From the NCBI GenBank assembly GCA_900543705.1, contig UQSL01000011.1, positions 1-38,814 on the forward strand: DNA of 38,814 nucleotides, read 5' to 3'. Within the stretch, counting starts at the first letter, position 1, and the number at the start of each line of letters is the position of its first letter. The notes under the pieces were generated by a model. The model was not told the origin of the DNA. It ran no database searches and saw only the letters and a program-made list of their open reading frames with translations. Positions 30,278 to 38,367 of this stretch are shown here, piece by piece. The position numbers and the translations under genes were made by a program. The DNA comes from an uncultured Oscillospiraceae bacterium (lineage in GTDB: Bacteria > Bacillota > Clostridia > Oscillospirales > Ruminococcaceae).

Positions 30278-30823
30278 ATGTCACGTATAGGTAGAAAGCC
30301 GATTGCGATCCCGACTGGAGTCGATGTCAAGATCGCCGGCAATGTTGTCACAGTCAAGGGCCCGAAGGGTACTCTTGAATGTGCAACCCACAGAGATATG
30401 TCCGTCGCGGTCGAAAACAATGAAATCATTGTCACCCGCCCGTCTGAGGACAAAAAGCACAGATCCCTGCACGGCCTCACCCGTACTCTCGTTGCCAATA
30501 TGGTCGAGGGTGTTACCGAGGGCTTTAAGAAAGAACTCGAGATCAACGGCGTCGGCTACCGTGCAGCAAAACAGGGCAAAAATCTTGTGATGAACCTCGG
30601 CTATTCTCATCAGGTGATCGTACCGGAGATTGACGGCATCACAATCGACGTTCCTGCCCCAAACAAAATCGTCATTTCCGGTCCCGACAAACAGAAAGTC
30701 GGCCAGTTTGCAGCAGAAGTTCGTGAGAAACGTCCGCCGGAGCCTTATAAGGGCAAGGGCATCAAGTACGTAGACGAAACGATTATCCGCAAAGAGGGTA
30801 AAGCCGGTAAGGCTAAGAAGTAA
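30278..30823 (+). CDS. rplF: 50S ribosomal protein L6
   Basis: 181 residues. SRIGRKPIAIPTGVDVKIAGNVVTVKGPKGTL and the C-terminal PEPYKGKGIKYVDETIIRKEGKAGK, two repeated L6 folds. It lies near the factor-binding site and the sarcin-ricin loop. ATG after GGGAGG. Confidence 0.98.
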   Translation: MSRIGRKPIAIPTGVDVKIAGNVVTVKGPKGTLECATHRDMSVAVENNEIIVTRPSEDKKHRSLHGLTRTLVANMVEGVTEGFKKELEINGVGYRAAKQGKNLVMNLGYSHQVIVPEIDGITIDVPAPNKIVISGPDKQKVGQFAAEVREKRPPEPYKGKGIKYVDETIIRKEGKAGKAKK

Positions 30824-30842
30824 TTAAAGGAGTGAACTGACA

Positions 30843-31202
30843 ATGGTGAAAAAGCCTGACAGCAACAAGCAGAGGCTTTTAAGACACGCAAGAGTCCGTG
30901 CGAAAGTCAGCGGTACCGCTGAGCGTCCACGCCTGAATGTATTCCGCTCCAGTAAGCATATTTACGCGCAGCTCATCGATGACGTAAACGGCGTAACCCT
31001 CGCAGCGGCTTCCACCATGGATAAAGCTTTTGAGGGCAATAGCGGCAACAAAGAAGCTGCCCGTAAAGTCGGTCAGTTGATCGCGCAGAAAGCTCTGGAA
31101 AAAGGCATTTCTGACGTCGTATTTGACCGCGGGGGATATCTCTATCACGGCAGAGTTCAGGAATTGGCGGAAGGTGCTCGCGAGAGCGGCCTCAAATTCT
31201 AA
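30843..31202 (+). CDS. rplR: 50S ribosomal protein L18
   Basis: 119 residues. KQRLLRHARVRAKVSGTAERPRLNVFRSSKHIYAQLIDDVNGVTLAAAST and the C-terminal FDRGGYLYHGRVQELAEGARESGLKF. A 5S rRNA binder together with L5. ATG after AAAGGAG. Confidence 0.97.
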   Translation: MVKKPDSNKQRLLRHARVRAKVSGTAERPRLNVFRSSKHIYAQLIDDVNGVTLAAASTMDKAFEGNSGNKEAARKVGQLIAQKALEKGISDVVFDRGGYLYHGRVQELAEGARESGLKF

Positions 31203-31219
31203 GAGGAGGAGGGAATACT

Positions 31220-31720
31220 TTGGCTCGAATAGATGCATCTACACTCGATCTCGCTGAGAGAGTCGTATCGATCAACCGTGTATCGAAAACCGTAAAAGGC
31301 GGCCGTATCTTTAAGTTTGCTGCCCTCGTCGTCGTCGGTGACGGCAATGGCATCGTAGGCTACGGCTTGGGCAAAGCTTCCGAGGTTCCTGAGGCAATCC
31401 GCAAAGGAATCGAGGATGCAAAGAAAAACCTGATTAAGGTTTCTTTGAAGGGAACCACGATCCCTCATGAAGTTATCGGCGCGTTCGGCGCTGGTCGCGT
31501 TCTCCTGAAACCTGCTGCACAGGGTACCGGTGTTATTGCCGGCGGCGCTGTCCGTGCTGTTTTGGAGACTGCGGGAATCAAGGATATCAGAACGAAATGC
31601 CTTCGTTCCAATAATCCCTGCAACGTGGTAAGCGCTACCATTGCAGGCCTTGCATCCCTGAGAGATGCAGAACAGGTCGCAGCTATGCGCGGCAAGTCTG
31701 CACAGGAAATCATTGGCTAA
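31220..31720 (+). CDS. rpsE: 30S ribosomal protein S5
   Basis: 166 residues. The double-stranded RNA binding-like domain VSINRVSKTVKGGRIFKFAALVVVGDGNGIVGYGLGKASEVPEAIRKG is followed by the S5 C-terminal domain. It shapes mRNA entry and decoding accuracy. TTG start with GAGGAGGAGG upstream; no ATG is available near the conserved N-terminus. Confidence 0.98.
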   Translation: MARIDASTLDLAERVVSINRVSKTVKGGRIFKFAALVVVGDGNGIVGYGLGKASEVPEAIRKGIEDAKKNLIKVSLKGTTIPHEVIGAFGAGRVLLKPAAQGTGVIAGGAVRAVLETAGIKDIRTKCLRSNNPCNVVSATIAGLASLRDAEQVAAMRGKSAQEIIG

Positions 31721-31736
31721 GAGGAGGAGAAACGCT

Positions 31737-31916
31737 ATGGCACAGCTCAAAATCAAGCTCGTAAAGAGCCTTGTGGGCAGAAAAGACGACCAGATTGCGA
31801 CAGCTCATTCCCTCGGACTGCACAAAATCGGCGCTGTTACCGTACAGCCGGATAATGACGCTACCAAGGGCAAGGTCGCTAAGATCTCCCACTTGATTGA
31901 AGTAACAGAAGAATAA
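31737..31916 (+). CDS. rpmD: 50S ribosomal protein L30
   Basis: 59 residues, the compact bacterial L30: LKIKLVKSLVGRKDDQIATAHSLGLHKIGAVTVQPDNDATKGKVAKISHLIEV. ATG 31737 follows GAGGAGGAG; longer in-frame starts fall inside rpsE. The following 85 bp to rplO contain ACGT/ACGT plus a T7 run and a TTGACG, too weak to call a terminator or promoter. Confidence 0.96.
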   Translation: MAQLKIKLVKSLVGRKDDQIATAHSLGLHKIGAVTVQPDNDATKGKVAKISHLIEVTEE

Positions 31917-32001
31917 TCTGATTCTTTGCGTTTGACGTGAATTTACGTTTTTTTGGCATATATTCGCTCAGACAACATACTGGGCAAGGAGGTGCGAACA
32001 C

Positions 32002-32442
32002 ATGAAACTGCATGAGCTTTCCCCGGCACCGGGTTCCAATACCAAGGCGTTCCGCAAAGGTAGAGGAAATGGTTCCGGAAGCGGTAAAACCGCCGGCAAA
32101 GGCCATAAGGGCCAGAATGCACGTTCCGGCGGCGGAGTAAGACCAGGATTTGAAGGCGGCCAGATGCCGCTCCAGAGACGTATCCCGAAGAGAGGTTTTA
32201 ACAACATCTTCGCGACCAGATACACCGCAATCAACGTCAGTGCCCTCAACAAATTTGAAGACGGCGCTGTCGTCGATATGAATGCGCTGATGGAAGCGGG
32301 TCTTGTTAAAAAGGCGCTCGACGGAGTCAAGATTCTCGGTAACGGCGAGCTGACCAAAAAGCTGACCGTGAAAGTCGCTGCTTACTCTGCATCTGCAAAG
32401 CAGAAAATTGAGGAGGCAGGCGGAAAGGCCGAGGTGATGTAA
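32002..32442 (+). CDS. rplO: 50S ribosomal protein L15
   Basis: 146 residues. KLHELSPAPGSNTKAFRKGRGNGSGSGKTAGKGHKGQNARSGGGVRPGFEGGQMPLQRRIPKRGF, the glycine-rich extended N-terminal tail that threads 23S rRNA, then a globular C-terminal domain. ATG after AAGGAGG. One base separates its stop from the secY GTG. Confidence 0.97.
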   Translation: MKLHELSPAPGSNTKAFRKGRGNGSGSGKTAGKGHKGQNARSGGGVRPGFEGGQMPLQRRIPKRGFNNIFATRYTAINVSALNKFEDGAVVDMNALMEAGLVKKALDGVKILGNGELTKKLTVKVAAYSASAKQKIEEAGGKAEVM

Positions 32443-32443
32443 G

Positions 32444-33739
32444 GTGTTTGATATTTTTCGAAACGCCTGGAAAGTCCCCGACTTGAGGAAAAAGCTGCTT
32501 TACACTCTGTTTATCGTCCTGATATTCAGAGTGGGGGCTGCAATCCCTGTCCCCTATCTCGATGCAAGCGTCATGAACTCTTTGATGACACAATCCGGTA
32601 GCCTGCTCGGTTACGTCGACATGTTGACCGGCGGCGCCTTTTCGAGGGCGACCCTGTTCGCTCTGTCGGTTACCCCGTACATCACTGCGACAATTGTCAT
32701 TCAGCTTCTGACCATTGCAATCCGCTCTTTGGAGAGGCTCTCCAAAGAAGGGGAGGAAGGCAGAAAAAAGATCGCGAAAATCACTCGTTGGGTGACCATT
32801 GCTTTGGCATTGATACAGGCAATTGCCTTCTATTTTATGTTTAAAAACTACGGTGCCGTCAAATATACTAGTGGTTTCTCCGGTGTATTTGCTGCTATTG
32901 TAATTATCCTGGCCTTTACCGCTGGTGCGGGCCTGGTTGTCTGGATTGGCGAGCAGATTAATGAAAAAGGGATCGGAAACGGTATCTCGATTCTCCTGTT
33001 TGCCGGTATTATTTCCAGATTCCCGGTTACCATCGGAAAGTTGATCGCCCTGCTCAAGCTTGGCGGCCAGGGTGAAACCAAGTACTTCTTTATTGTCCCG
33101 CTGATTGCGGTTTTGTTCGTCGCGCTGATCGCTTTCATCGTCGTTATGACGAATGCTGAACGCCGCATTCCGGTACAGTATGCAAAGCGTGTCGTCGGAC
33201 GAAAGATGTATGGCGGACAGAGTTCCCATATTCCCATCAAGGTCAATATGTCCGGCGTTATGCCGATTATCTTTGCAAGTTCCCTGCTTGCGATTCCAAG
33301 TACCATCGTTGGATTTGTCGATCCGGATAAGTCTTCCTGGCTCGGAAAATTCTTCGGTGCATTTAACTACAACACACTGTGGTATGCGCTGATTTATTTT
33401 GTCCTGATTATTGGGTTTAACTATTTTTACGTAGCAATCCAGTACAATCCGCTGGAAATTGCAAACAACCTGCGCAAAAACAGCGGTACGGTTCCGGGTA
33501 TCCGTCCGGGCAAGCCGACCTCTGACTTCATTGGAAAGATCATTTCCAAAGTTACCCTTGTGGGCGCCCTCTTCCTGGCTGTCATCGCAATCCTTCCGAT
33601 TGCAGTCGGCGGTATTACGGGAGTGGATATCGCACTCGGCGGTACTTCCATCATTATCGTTGTCGGTGTTGCACTTGATACGGCGCGCCAGCTCGAGACC
33701 CAGATGATGTCCCGCCATTATAAGGGCTTTTTGGAATAA
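32444..33739 (+). CDS. secY: Protein translocase subunit SecY
   Basis: 431 residues with ten membrane spans forming the protein-conducting channel of the Sec translocon. Recognisable are the N-terminal RKKLLYTLFIVLIFRVGAAIPVPYLD, the plug region, SIQLL-type TM2 (ATIVIQLLTIAI), EQINEKGIGNGISILLFAGI, QYAKRVVGRKMYGGQSSHIPIKVNMSGVMPIIFA and the C-terminal ALDTARQLETQMMSRHYKGFLE. GTG start at 32444, two bases after rplO, with GAGGTGATGTAAG upstream giving coupled translation. SecE and SecG are elsewhere. Confidence 0.98.
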   Translation: MFDIFRNAWKVPDLRKKLLYTLFIVLIFRVGAAIPVPYLDASVMNSLMTQSGSLLGYVDMLTGGAFSRATLFALSVTPYITATIVIQLLTIAIRSLERLSKEGEEGRKKIAKITRWVTIALALIQAIAFYFMFKNYGAVKYTSGFSGVFAAIVIILAFTAGAGLVVWIGEQINEKGIGNGISILLFAGIISRFPVTIGKLIALLKLGGQGETKYFFIVPLIAVLFVALIAFIVVMTNAERRIPVQYAKRVVGRKMYGGQSSHIPIKVNMSGVMPIIFASSLLAIPSTIVGFVDPDKSSWLGKFFGAFNYNTLWYALIYFVLIIGFNYFYVAIQYNPLEIANNLRKNSGTVPGIRPGKPTSDFIGKIISKVTLVGALFLAVIAILPIAVGGITGVDIALGGTSIIIVVGVALDTARQLETQMMSRHYKGFLE

Positions 33740-33749
33740 GACGGTAAAC

Positions 33750-33794
33750 GGGACTTGAACATAGGTCCCCTGAATGACGCAGGAATCACCTGCG
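33750..33794 (+). promoter_or_regulatory. Two hairpins in the secY-adk gap
   Basis: GGGAC/GTCCC (33750-33769, 10-nt loop) and CGCAGG/CCTGCG (33778-33794, 5-nt loop) fill the gap. The second stem shares a base with the GAGGAGG ribosome binding site of adk. No T-run follows, so the role would be in translation or RNA processing. Confidence 0.4.
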
Positions 33795-33811
33795 AGGAGG
33801 AGAGAACCACT

Positions 33812-34444
33812 ATGAAACTCATACTTCTCGGAGCGCCAGGCGCCGGCAAAGGCACCCAGGCGGAAGTTATCTGTGACCATCTGCATATCCCATCCGTTTC
33901 TACGGGCAACCTTCTGAGAGAGGCAGTCAAAAACCAGACGGAATACGGCTTGAAGGCAAAGTCTTATATGGACAGCGGCAAGCTGGTGCCGGATGATATT
34001 GTGGTAGCTCTTCTTAAAGAGCGGATTGCAAAGGATGACTGCAAAAACGGATTTATTCTCGACGGGTTCCCAAGAACCGTCGAACAGGCTGTGACACTCG
34101 AAAACATGGGCGTTACAGTGGATGCGGTCATTGACATTGAAGTTCCGGACGAGGCAATTGCTGAAAGAATGTCCGGCAGACGTGTCTGTGAAGCATGCGG
34201 CGCATCTTATCACATCGTCTCGAAACCGACCAGGGTGGAGGGCGTGTGCGATCGGTGCGGAGGCAAGCTTATTGTCCGCAAGGACGATCAGCCTGAGACA
34301 GTCAAGGATCGTTTGAATGTGTATCACAATCAGACCGAACCTTTGATTCAATATTATCAGAAGAGCGGCAAGCTCAAAGTTGTGGATGGACAGGGCGAAG
34401 TCAGCGAAGTCGCGGCTCGTACCCTCAAAGCGCTGGAGGCGTAA
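33812..34444 (+). CDS. adk: Adenylate kinase
   Basis: 210 residues. It interconverts ATP plus AMP with 2 ADP. P-loop GAPGAGKGT (7-15), AMP-binding FILDGFPRT (81-89), and a LID domain with four cysteines, Cys126, Cys129, Cys146 and Cys149, the structural zinc site of Gram-positive enzymes. ATG 33812 with GAGGAGGAG upstream gives the canonical MKLILLGAPG; an upstream TTG is rejected. It sits between secY and map as in Bacillus. Confidence 0.98.
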   Translation: MKLILLGAPGAGKGTQAEVICDHLHIPSVSTGNLLREAVKNQTEYGLKAKSYMDSGKLVPDDIVVALLKERIAKDDCKNGFILDGFPRTVEQAVTLENMGVTVDAVIDIEVPDEAIAERMSGRRVCEACGASYHIVSKPTRVEGVCDRCGGKLIVRKDDQPETVKDRLNVYHNQTEPLIQYYQKSGKLKVVDGQGEVSEVAARTLKALEA

Positions 34445-34446
34445 AC

Positions 34447-35196
34447 ATGATTGTACTTAAGACGAAACATGAGCTCGAAGCTATGCTCGATGCATGCCGG
34501 ATTTCAGCTCAGGCGTTACAGTACGCAGGGGAATTGGTGAAGCCGGGTCTCACGACCGGAGAGCTTGATACAAAAATCGAGCACTTTATCCGTTCCCATG
34601 GCGCAGTTCCCTCGTTTAAAGGGTATGGCGGATTTTCAGGTTCCGCCTGTATCTCCATCAACAACGAAATTATCCACGGTATCCCGAGCAGACATCGGAT
34701 GATCCATGAAGGGGACATCGTCAGTGTCGACGTCGGCGCCTATTACAACGGCTACCACGGCGACAACGCGGCGACCTTCCCTGCGGGGAAAGTATCCGAA
34801 GAAGCACAGGCACTGATGGATGCGACAAAGCAAAGTCTCTATGAGGGAATCCGGCAGGCAATACCGGGCAACCGCATCGGCGATATTGGGCATGCAGTCC
34901 AGTCTTACGTCGAGGCGCACGGATTTTCCGTGGTCCGGGAGTACGTCGGTCACGGCGTTGGAAAAGACTTGCATGAATCTCCCGAGGTCCCGAATTTCGG
35001 AGAACCGGGAAGAGGCGTCCGCCTAGCGGCTGGAATGGTCATCGCGATTGAACCGATGATTAATCTTGGGCGGCGGCAGGTTAAACAGATGCCGGACGGC
35101 TGGACTATCGTGACGGCGGACGGCAGCTTATCCGCCCATTTCGAGCACACCATTGCCATCACCGACAATGGACCGGTCATCTTGACAAAGGCGTAA
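34447..35196 (+). CDS. map: Type I methionine aminopeptidase
   Basis: 249 residues. It removes the initiator methionine from nascent proteins. The five metal ligands are visible: Asp95, Asp106, His169, Glu202 and Glu233, with His77 in NEIIHGIP as the conserved substrate-site histidine. There is no N-terminal zinc-finger extension. ATG starts 2 bp after the adk stop; the Shine-Dalgarno sequence (CTGGAGGC) lies inside adk, so the pair is coupled. Confidence 0.98.
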   Translation: MIVLKTKHELEAMLDACRISAQALQYAGELVKPGLTTGELDTKIEHFIRSHGAVPSFKGYGGFSGSACISINNEIIHGIPSRHRMIHEGDIVSVDVGAYYNGYHGDNAATFPAGKVSEEAQALMDATKQSLYEGIRQAIPGNRIGDIGHAVQSYVEAHGFSVVREYVGHGVGKDLHESPEVPNFGEPGRGVRLAAGMVIAIEPMINLGRRQVKQMPDGWTIVTADGSLSAHFEHTIAITDNGPVILTKA

Positions 35197-35208
35197 CGGA
35201 GGTGCCTG

Positions 35209-35475
35209 ATGGAGCTTTCCAGAGGACAGATCGTAAAATCGCTTACGGGACGGGATAAAGGCCGGTACTTCATCGTGCTTGAAGCACAGGGAGAGTTTGT
35301 TTTCCTGGCGGATGGGAAACTGCGAAAGCTTGAGCATCCCAAATGCAAAAAGCTCAAACATATCCAGATCACCAAGACGATTGTCCCTTGTGCAGAACCC
35401 CTGACGGATAAACAACTGCGCAAACTTCTCCATGGGTACAACTACCCCGAGTGTGAAGCAGCAGCGAGGAGGTAA
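35209..35475 (+). CDS. KOW domain RNA-binding protein (L14e-like)
   Basis: 88 residues. The N-terminal KOW motif SRGQIVKSLTGRDKGRYFIVLEAQGEFVFLADGKLRKLEHPKCKKLKHI resembles archaeal/eukaryotic L14e and L24-type RNA-binding modules. This small protein is found between map and infA in many clostridia; its function is not established, but the position suggests a ribosome-associated or initiation role. ATG after ACGGAGG, 12 bp from map. Confidence 0.88.
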   Translation: MELSRGQIVKSLTGRDKGRYFIVLEAQGEFVFLADGKLRKLEHPKCKKLKHIQITKTIVPCAEPLTDKQLRKLLHGYNYPECEAAARR

Positions 35476-35480
35476 TTTGC

Positions 35481-35699
35481 TTGTCAAAAGAAGATGTCAT
35501 TGAAATTGAAGGCACCGTTTTAGAGGCTCTGCCAAACGCAATGTTCCAGGTGGAACTCGCAAACGGCCATAAAATCCTAGCCCATATTTCCGGGAAGCTG
35601 AGGATGAATTATATCCGTATCCTTCCGGGTGATAAAGTGACGGTCGAGATGTCGCCCTACGACCTGAGCAAAGGGCGCATCACATGGCGTTCGAAATAG
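35481..35699 (+). CDS. infA: Translation initiation factor IF-1
   Basis: 72 residues, a single S1-like OB fold: DVIEIEGTVLEALPNAMFQVELANGHKILAHISGKLRMNYIRILPGDKVTVEMSPYDLSKGRITWR. IF-1 occupies the 30S A site and helps IF-2 and IF-3 select the initiator tRNA. It starts at TTG (35481-35483) with GAGGAGG 9 nt upstream, inside the end of the KOW gene. Confidence 0.98.
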   Translation: MSKEDVIEIEGTVLEALPNAMFQVELANGHKILAHISGKLRMNYIRILPGDKVTVEMSPYDLSKGRITWRSK

Positions 35700-35733
35700 C
35701 CCGACCGGGGCCTTTACAAGGAGGTATTTTCAC

Positions 35734-35847
35734 ATGAAAGTCAGACCTTCCGTTAAGCCCATCTGCGAAAAATGCAAGGTCATCAAGCGCAAGGGCCGCG
35801 TAATGGTAATTTGCCAGAACCCGAAGCACAAACAGCGTCAGGGTTAA
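35734..35847 (+). CDS. rpmJ: 50S ribosomal protein L36
   Basis: A 37-codon gene encoding the smallest ribosomal protein: MKVRPSVKPICEKCKVIKRK, then GRVMVICQNPKHKQRQG. The zinc ligands Cys11, Cys14, Cys27 and His32 are present (the zinc-containing form). ATG after AAGGAGG, 34 bp from infA. Confidence 0.97.
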   Translation: MKVRPSVKPICEKCKVIKRKGRVMVICQNPKHKQRQG

Positions 35848-35881
35848 CGTTAAATCCGATACAATGGAGGTGCAACTGTAA

Positions 35882-36250
35882 ATGGCACGTATCGCTGGTG
35901 TTGACTTGCCGAGAGAAAAGCGAGTCGAAATTGGCCTGACCTATATATTTGGGATTGGCCGCAAATCTGCTGACGATATCCTCGCAGCAACCGGTGTAAA
36001 CCCGGATATCCGAGTCAAAGACCTCTCTGAGGACGATGTCTCCAAACTGCGTGATTATATTGATAAGAACTACACGGTCGAAGGTGACCTTCGCCGTAAC
36101 GTGGGTCTTGATATCAAGAGACTGATCGAGATTGGCTGCTACCGTGGCATCCGCCACCGCAAGGGTCTTCCTGTCAGAGGACAGCGTTCCAAAACGAATG
36201 CTCGTACCCGCAAGGGACCGAAGAAGACAATCGCCAACAAGAAGAAGTAA
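35882..36250 (+). CDS. rpsM: 30S ribosomal protein S13
   Basis: 122 residues. ARIAGVDLPREKRVEIGLTYIFGIGRKSADDILAATGVNPDIRVKDLSEDDVSKLRDYID and the basic C-terminal GIRHRKGLPVRGQRSKTNARTRKGPKK that contacts P-site tRNA. ATG after TGGAGG. Confidence 0.98.
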   Translation: MARIAGVDLPREKRVEIGLTYIFGIGRKSADDILAATGVNPDIRVKDLSEDDVSKLRDYIDKNYTVEGDLRRNVGLDIKRLIEIGCYRGIRHRKGLPVRGQRSKTNARTRKGPKKTIANKKK

Positions 36251-36269
36251 TTAGGGAGGGAAACGAGAG

Positions 36270-36671
36270 ATGGCAAAAGCACAACCGAAGAAGGCCACAA
36301 CTCGCCGCCGCCGCGAGCGCAAAAACATCGAGCGTGGCGCCGCCCATATCCAGTCTACTTTCAACAATACGATCGTTACGATCACAGATACACAGGGCAA
36401 TGCTCTTTCCTGGGCTAGTTCCGGTGGCCTCGGTTTCAGAGGTTCGAGAAAATCCACTCCGTTTGCAGCACAGACCGCTGCAGAAGTTGCTGCAAAAGCA
36501 GCGATGGAGCATGGGCTCAAATCTGTCGAAGTATATGTAAAGGGACCGGGTGCTGGACGTGAGGCTGCGATCCGTGCACTGCAGGGCGCAGGACTTGAAG
36601 TTAGCATGATTAAAGATGTTACTCCGATCCCGCACAATGGCTGCCGCCCGCCGAAGAGAAGACGCGTCTAA
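36270..36671 (+). CDS. rpsK: 30S ribosomal protein S11
   Basis: 133 residues. ERGAAHIQSTFNNTIVTITDTQGNALSWASSGGLGFRGSRKSTPFAAQTAAEVAAKAAMEHGLKSVEVYVKGPGAGREAAIRALQGAGLEV and the C-terminal HNGCRPPKRRRV. It lies on the platform near the E site. ATG after GGGAGG. Confidence 0.98.
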   Translation: MAKAQPKKATTRRRRERKNIERGAAHIQSTFNNTIVTITDTQGNALSWASSGGLGFRGSRKSTPFAAQTAAEVAAKAAMEHGLKSVEVYVKGPGAGREAAIRALQGAGLEVSMIKDVTPIPHNGCRPPKRRRV

Positions 36672-36689
36672 GAAGGAGGAAATTACCAA

Positions 36690-37292
36690 ATGGCTAAAAA
36701 TATGCAGCCCATCGTTAAGCGTTGCCGCGCGCTGGGTATTTCTCCCGCTGTAATGGGATATGCCAAAAAGGAAAGCAACCGAAATCCTGGCAGCCAGATG
36801 CGCAGAAAGAAGAGCGAGTATGCCCTTCAGCTCAACGAGAAGCAAAAAGTAAAGTTCGTTTACGGTGTTATGGAAAAGCAGTTCCGCAACTACTTTGACA
36901 TGGCTACCCGTCAGCAGGGACAGGCCGGTGAAAACCTGCTCCGTATTCTGGAGAGCAGACTGGACAATGTTGTCTTCCGCCTTGGCTTTGCAATGACCCG
37001 CCGTGAGGCCCGTCAGCTGGTCAACCACGGTCATTTCACTGTTAATGGCAAAAGGGTGAATATCCCCTCTTACCTGGTCAAAGCAGGCGATGTCGTGGAA
37101 GTCTGTGAGAAGAGCCGTGCTTCTGAGAAATTTAAACGGCTGACCGGTGAGGATGCCCCGATTGTACTCATCCCGCAGTGGCTGGAACGTGACAAGAACA
37201 CTCTGAAGGGTTCTGTTGCAAGAATGCCTGCCCGTGAGGACATCGATATTCCTATCGAGGAGCACCTGATTGTCGAGTTGTATTCTAAATAA
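36690..37292 (+). CDS. rpsD: 30S ribosomal protein S4
   Basis: 200 residues with the S4 RNA-binding domain (RLGFAMTRREARQLVNHGHFTVNGKRVNIPSYLVKAGD). The N-terminus (KNMQPIVKRCRALGISPAVMGYAKKESNRNPG) lacks the four-cysteine zinc motif found in some S4 proteins. A primary 16S binder, and in E. coli the translational repressor of the alpha operon. Location in the alpha operon between rpsK and rpoA is as in many clostridia, unlike Bacillus. ATG after AAGGAGG. Confidence 0.97.
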   Translation: MAKNMQPIVKRCRALGISPAVMGYAKKESNRNPGSQMRRKKSEYALQLNEKQKVKFVYGVMEKQFRNYFDMATRQQGQAGENLLRILESRLDNVVFRLGFAMTRREARQLVNHGHFTVNGKRVNIPSYLVKAGDVVEVCEKSRASEKFKRLTGEDAPIVLIPQWLERDKNTLKGSVARMPAREDIDIPIEEHLIVELYSK

Positions 37293-37298
37293 TGGAAC

Positions 37299-37326
37299 CG
37301 TCTGATTGGAGACGTCTGTTATTTTT
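37299..37326 (+). terminator. Weak hairpin plus T-run between rpsD and rpoA
   Basis: CGTCT/AGACG (37299-37303 with 37310-37314) and a 6-nt loop are followed by TCTGTTATTTTTC. It is too weak to stop transcription fully and may tune rpoA relative to the ribosomal genes. Confidence 0.3.
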
Positions 37327-37361
37327 CTGCTGGGAAGCGCGAAACATCAAATGCAGGGTGA

Positions 37362-37378
37362 CCTGTAAAACAGGAGGG
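37362..37378 (+). promoter_or_regulatory. Hairpin overlapping the rpoA ribosome binding site
   Basis: CCTGT (37362-37366) pairs with ACAGG (37370-37374) across an AAA loop. The right arm overlaps the Shine-Dalgarno sequence AGGAGGG (37372-37378), so folding would partly mask the rpoA start site. Confidence 0.4.
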
Positions 37379-37385
37379 TTACAGA

Positions 37386-38336
37386 ATGATAGAAATTGAA
37401 AAGCCAAGAATTGAGACGGCCGACATGAAATCGGACGGCACCTACGGCAAATTTATCGTAGAGCCGCTCGAGCGTGGTTTTGGCACCACGCTTGGCAACA
37501 GCCTTCGTCGCGTCTTACTCTCCTCTCTTCCTGGTGTTGCGGTCACATCGGTGAAAATCGATGGGATCCAGCACGAATTTTCGACCATTCCGGGTGTCAA
37601 AGAGGATGTGACGGAGATTATCCTGAACATCAAAGGCTTGACAGCAAAGATCTTTGGCGATTGTCCTAAGACGGTTTATATCGAAGCTGAAGGCGAATGC
37701 GAAGTGACCGCTGCGAGCATCAAAGCGGACTCGGAAGTCGAGATTTTAGATCCGAACATGCACATTGCAACTCTCGGTACGGGAGCAAAACTGTACATGG
37801 AAATCACCCTCGACAGAGGGCGCGGATACGTTCCCGCGGAACGCAACAAACAGAACCTTCAGACAACAATCGGCGTTATCCCGGTGGACTCCATCTATAC
37901 GCCGGTCCTCAAAGTCAACTACACGGTGGAAAACACCCGTGTCGGACAGATTACCGACTACGACAAGCTGACCCTCGAGGTATGGACAGATGGTACAATC
38001 TCTGCAAAGGAGGCTGTATCTCTGGGCGCCAAGGTCCTCACTGAACACCTCAACCTGTTTGTGGATCTTTCCGATGAGCCTTACTTTACTGAAATCATGG
38101 TAGAAAAAGATGATAACGGCAAAGATAAAGTCCTTGAGATGACCATTGAGGAGCTTGACTTGTCCGTGCGTTCGTTCAACTGTTTGAAACGCGCCGGAAT
38201 CAACACGGTACAGGATTTGATCAACAAGTCCGAAGAGGATATGATGAAGGTTCGCAACCTTGGCAGAAAATCTCTGGAAGAGGTTGTCAACAAACTCAAT
38301 TCCCTTGGTTTTAACCTTAGCAAAGACGACGAATAA
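37386..38336 (+). CDS. rpoA: DNA-directed RNA polymerase subunit alpha
   Basis: 316 residues. The N-terminal dimerisation domain (KFIVEPLERGFGTTLGNSLRRVLLSSLPGVAVTSVKIDGIQHEFSTIPGVKEDVTEIILNIK) is followed by a linker and the C-terminal domain RSFNCLKRAGINTVQDLINKSEEDMMKVRNLGRKSLEEV, with the arginine that contacts UP elements. ATG after ACAGGAGGG. Confidence 0.98.
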   Translation: MIEIEKPRIETADMKSDGTYGKFIVEPLERGFGTTLGNSLRRVLLSSLPGVAVTSVKIDGIQHEFSTIPGVKEDVTEIILNIKGLTAKIFGDCPKTVYIEAEGECEVTAASIKADSEVEILDPNMHIATLGTGAKLYMEITLDRGRGYVPAERNKQNLQTTIGVIPVDSIYTPVLKVNYTVENTRVGQITDYDKLTLEVWTDGTISAKEAVSLGAKVLTEHLNLFVDLSDEPYFTEIMVEKDDNGKDKVLEMTIEELDLSVRSFNCLKRAGINTVQDLINKSEEDMMKVRNLGRKSLEEVVNKLNSLGFNLSKDDE

Positions 38337-38367
38337 AAACTTCCAACAAGGTAAGGAGTGAATTTCG

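Noticed and set aside
32327..34351. A 674-codon open frame on the minus strand opposite rplO, secY and adk
   Set aside because: It mirrors strongly biased coding sequence on the plus strand, lacks a ribosome binding site and recognisable domains, and would overlap three certain genes entirely.
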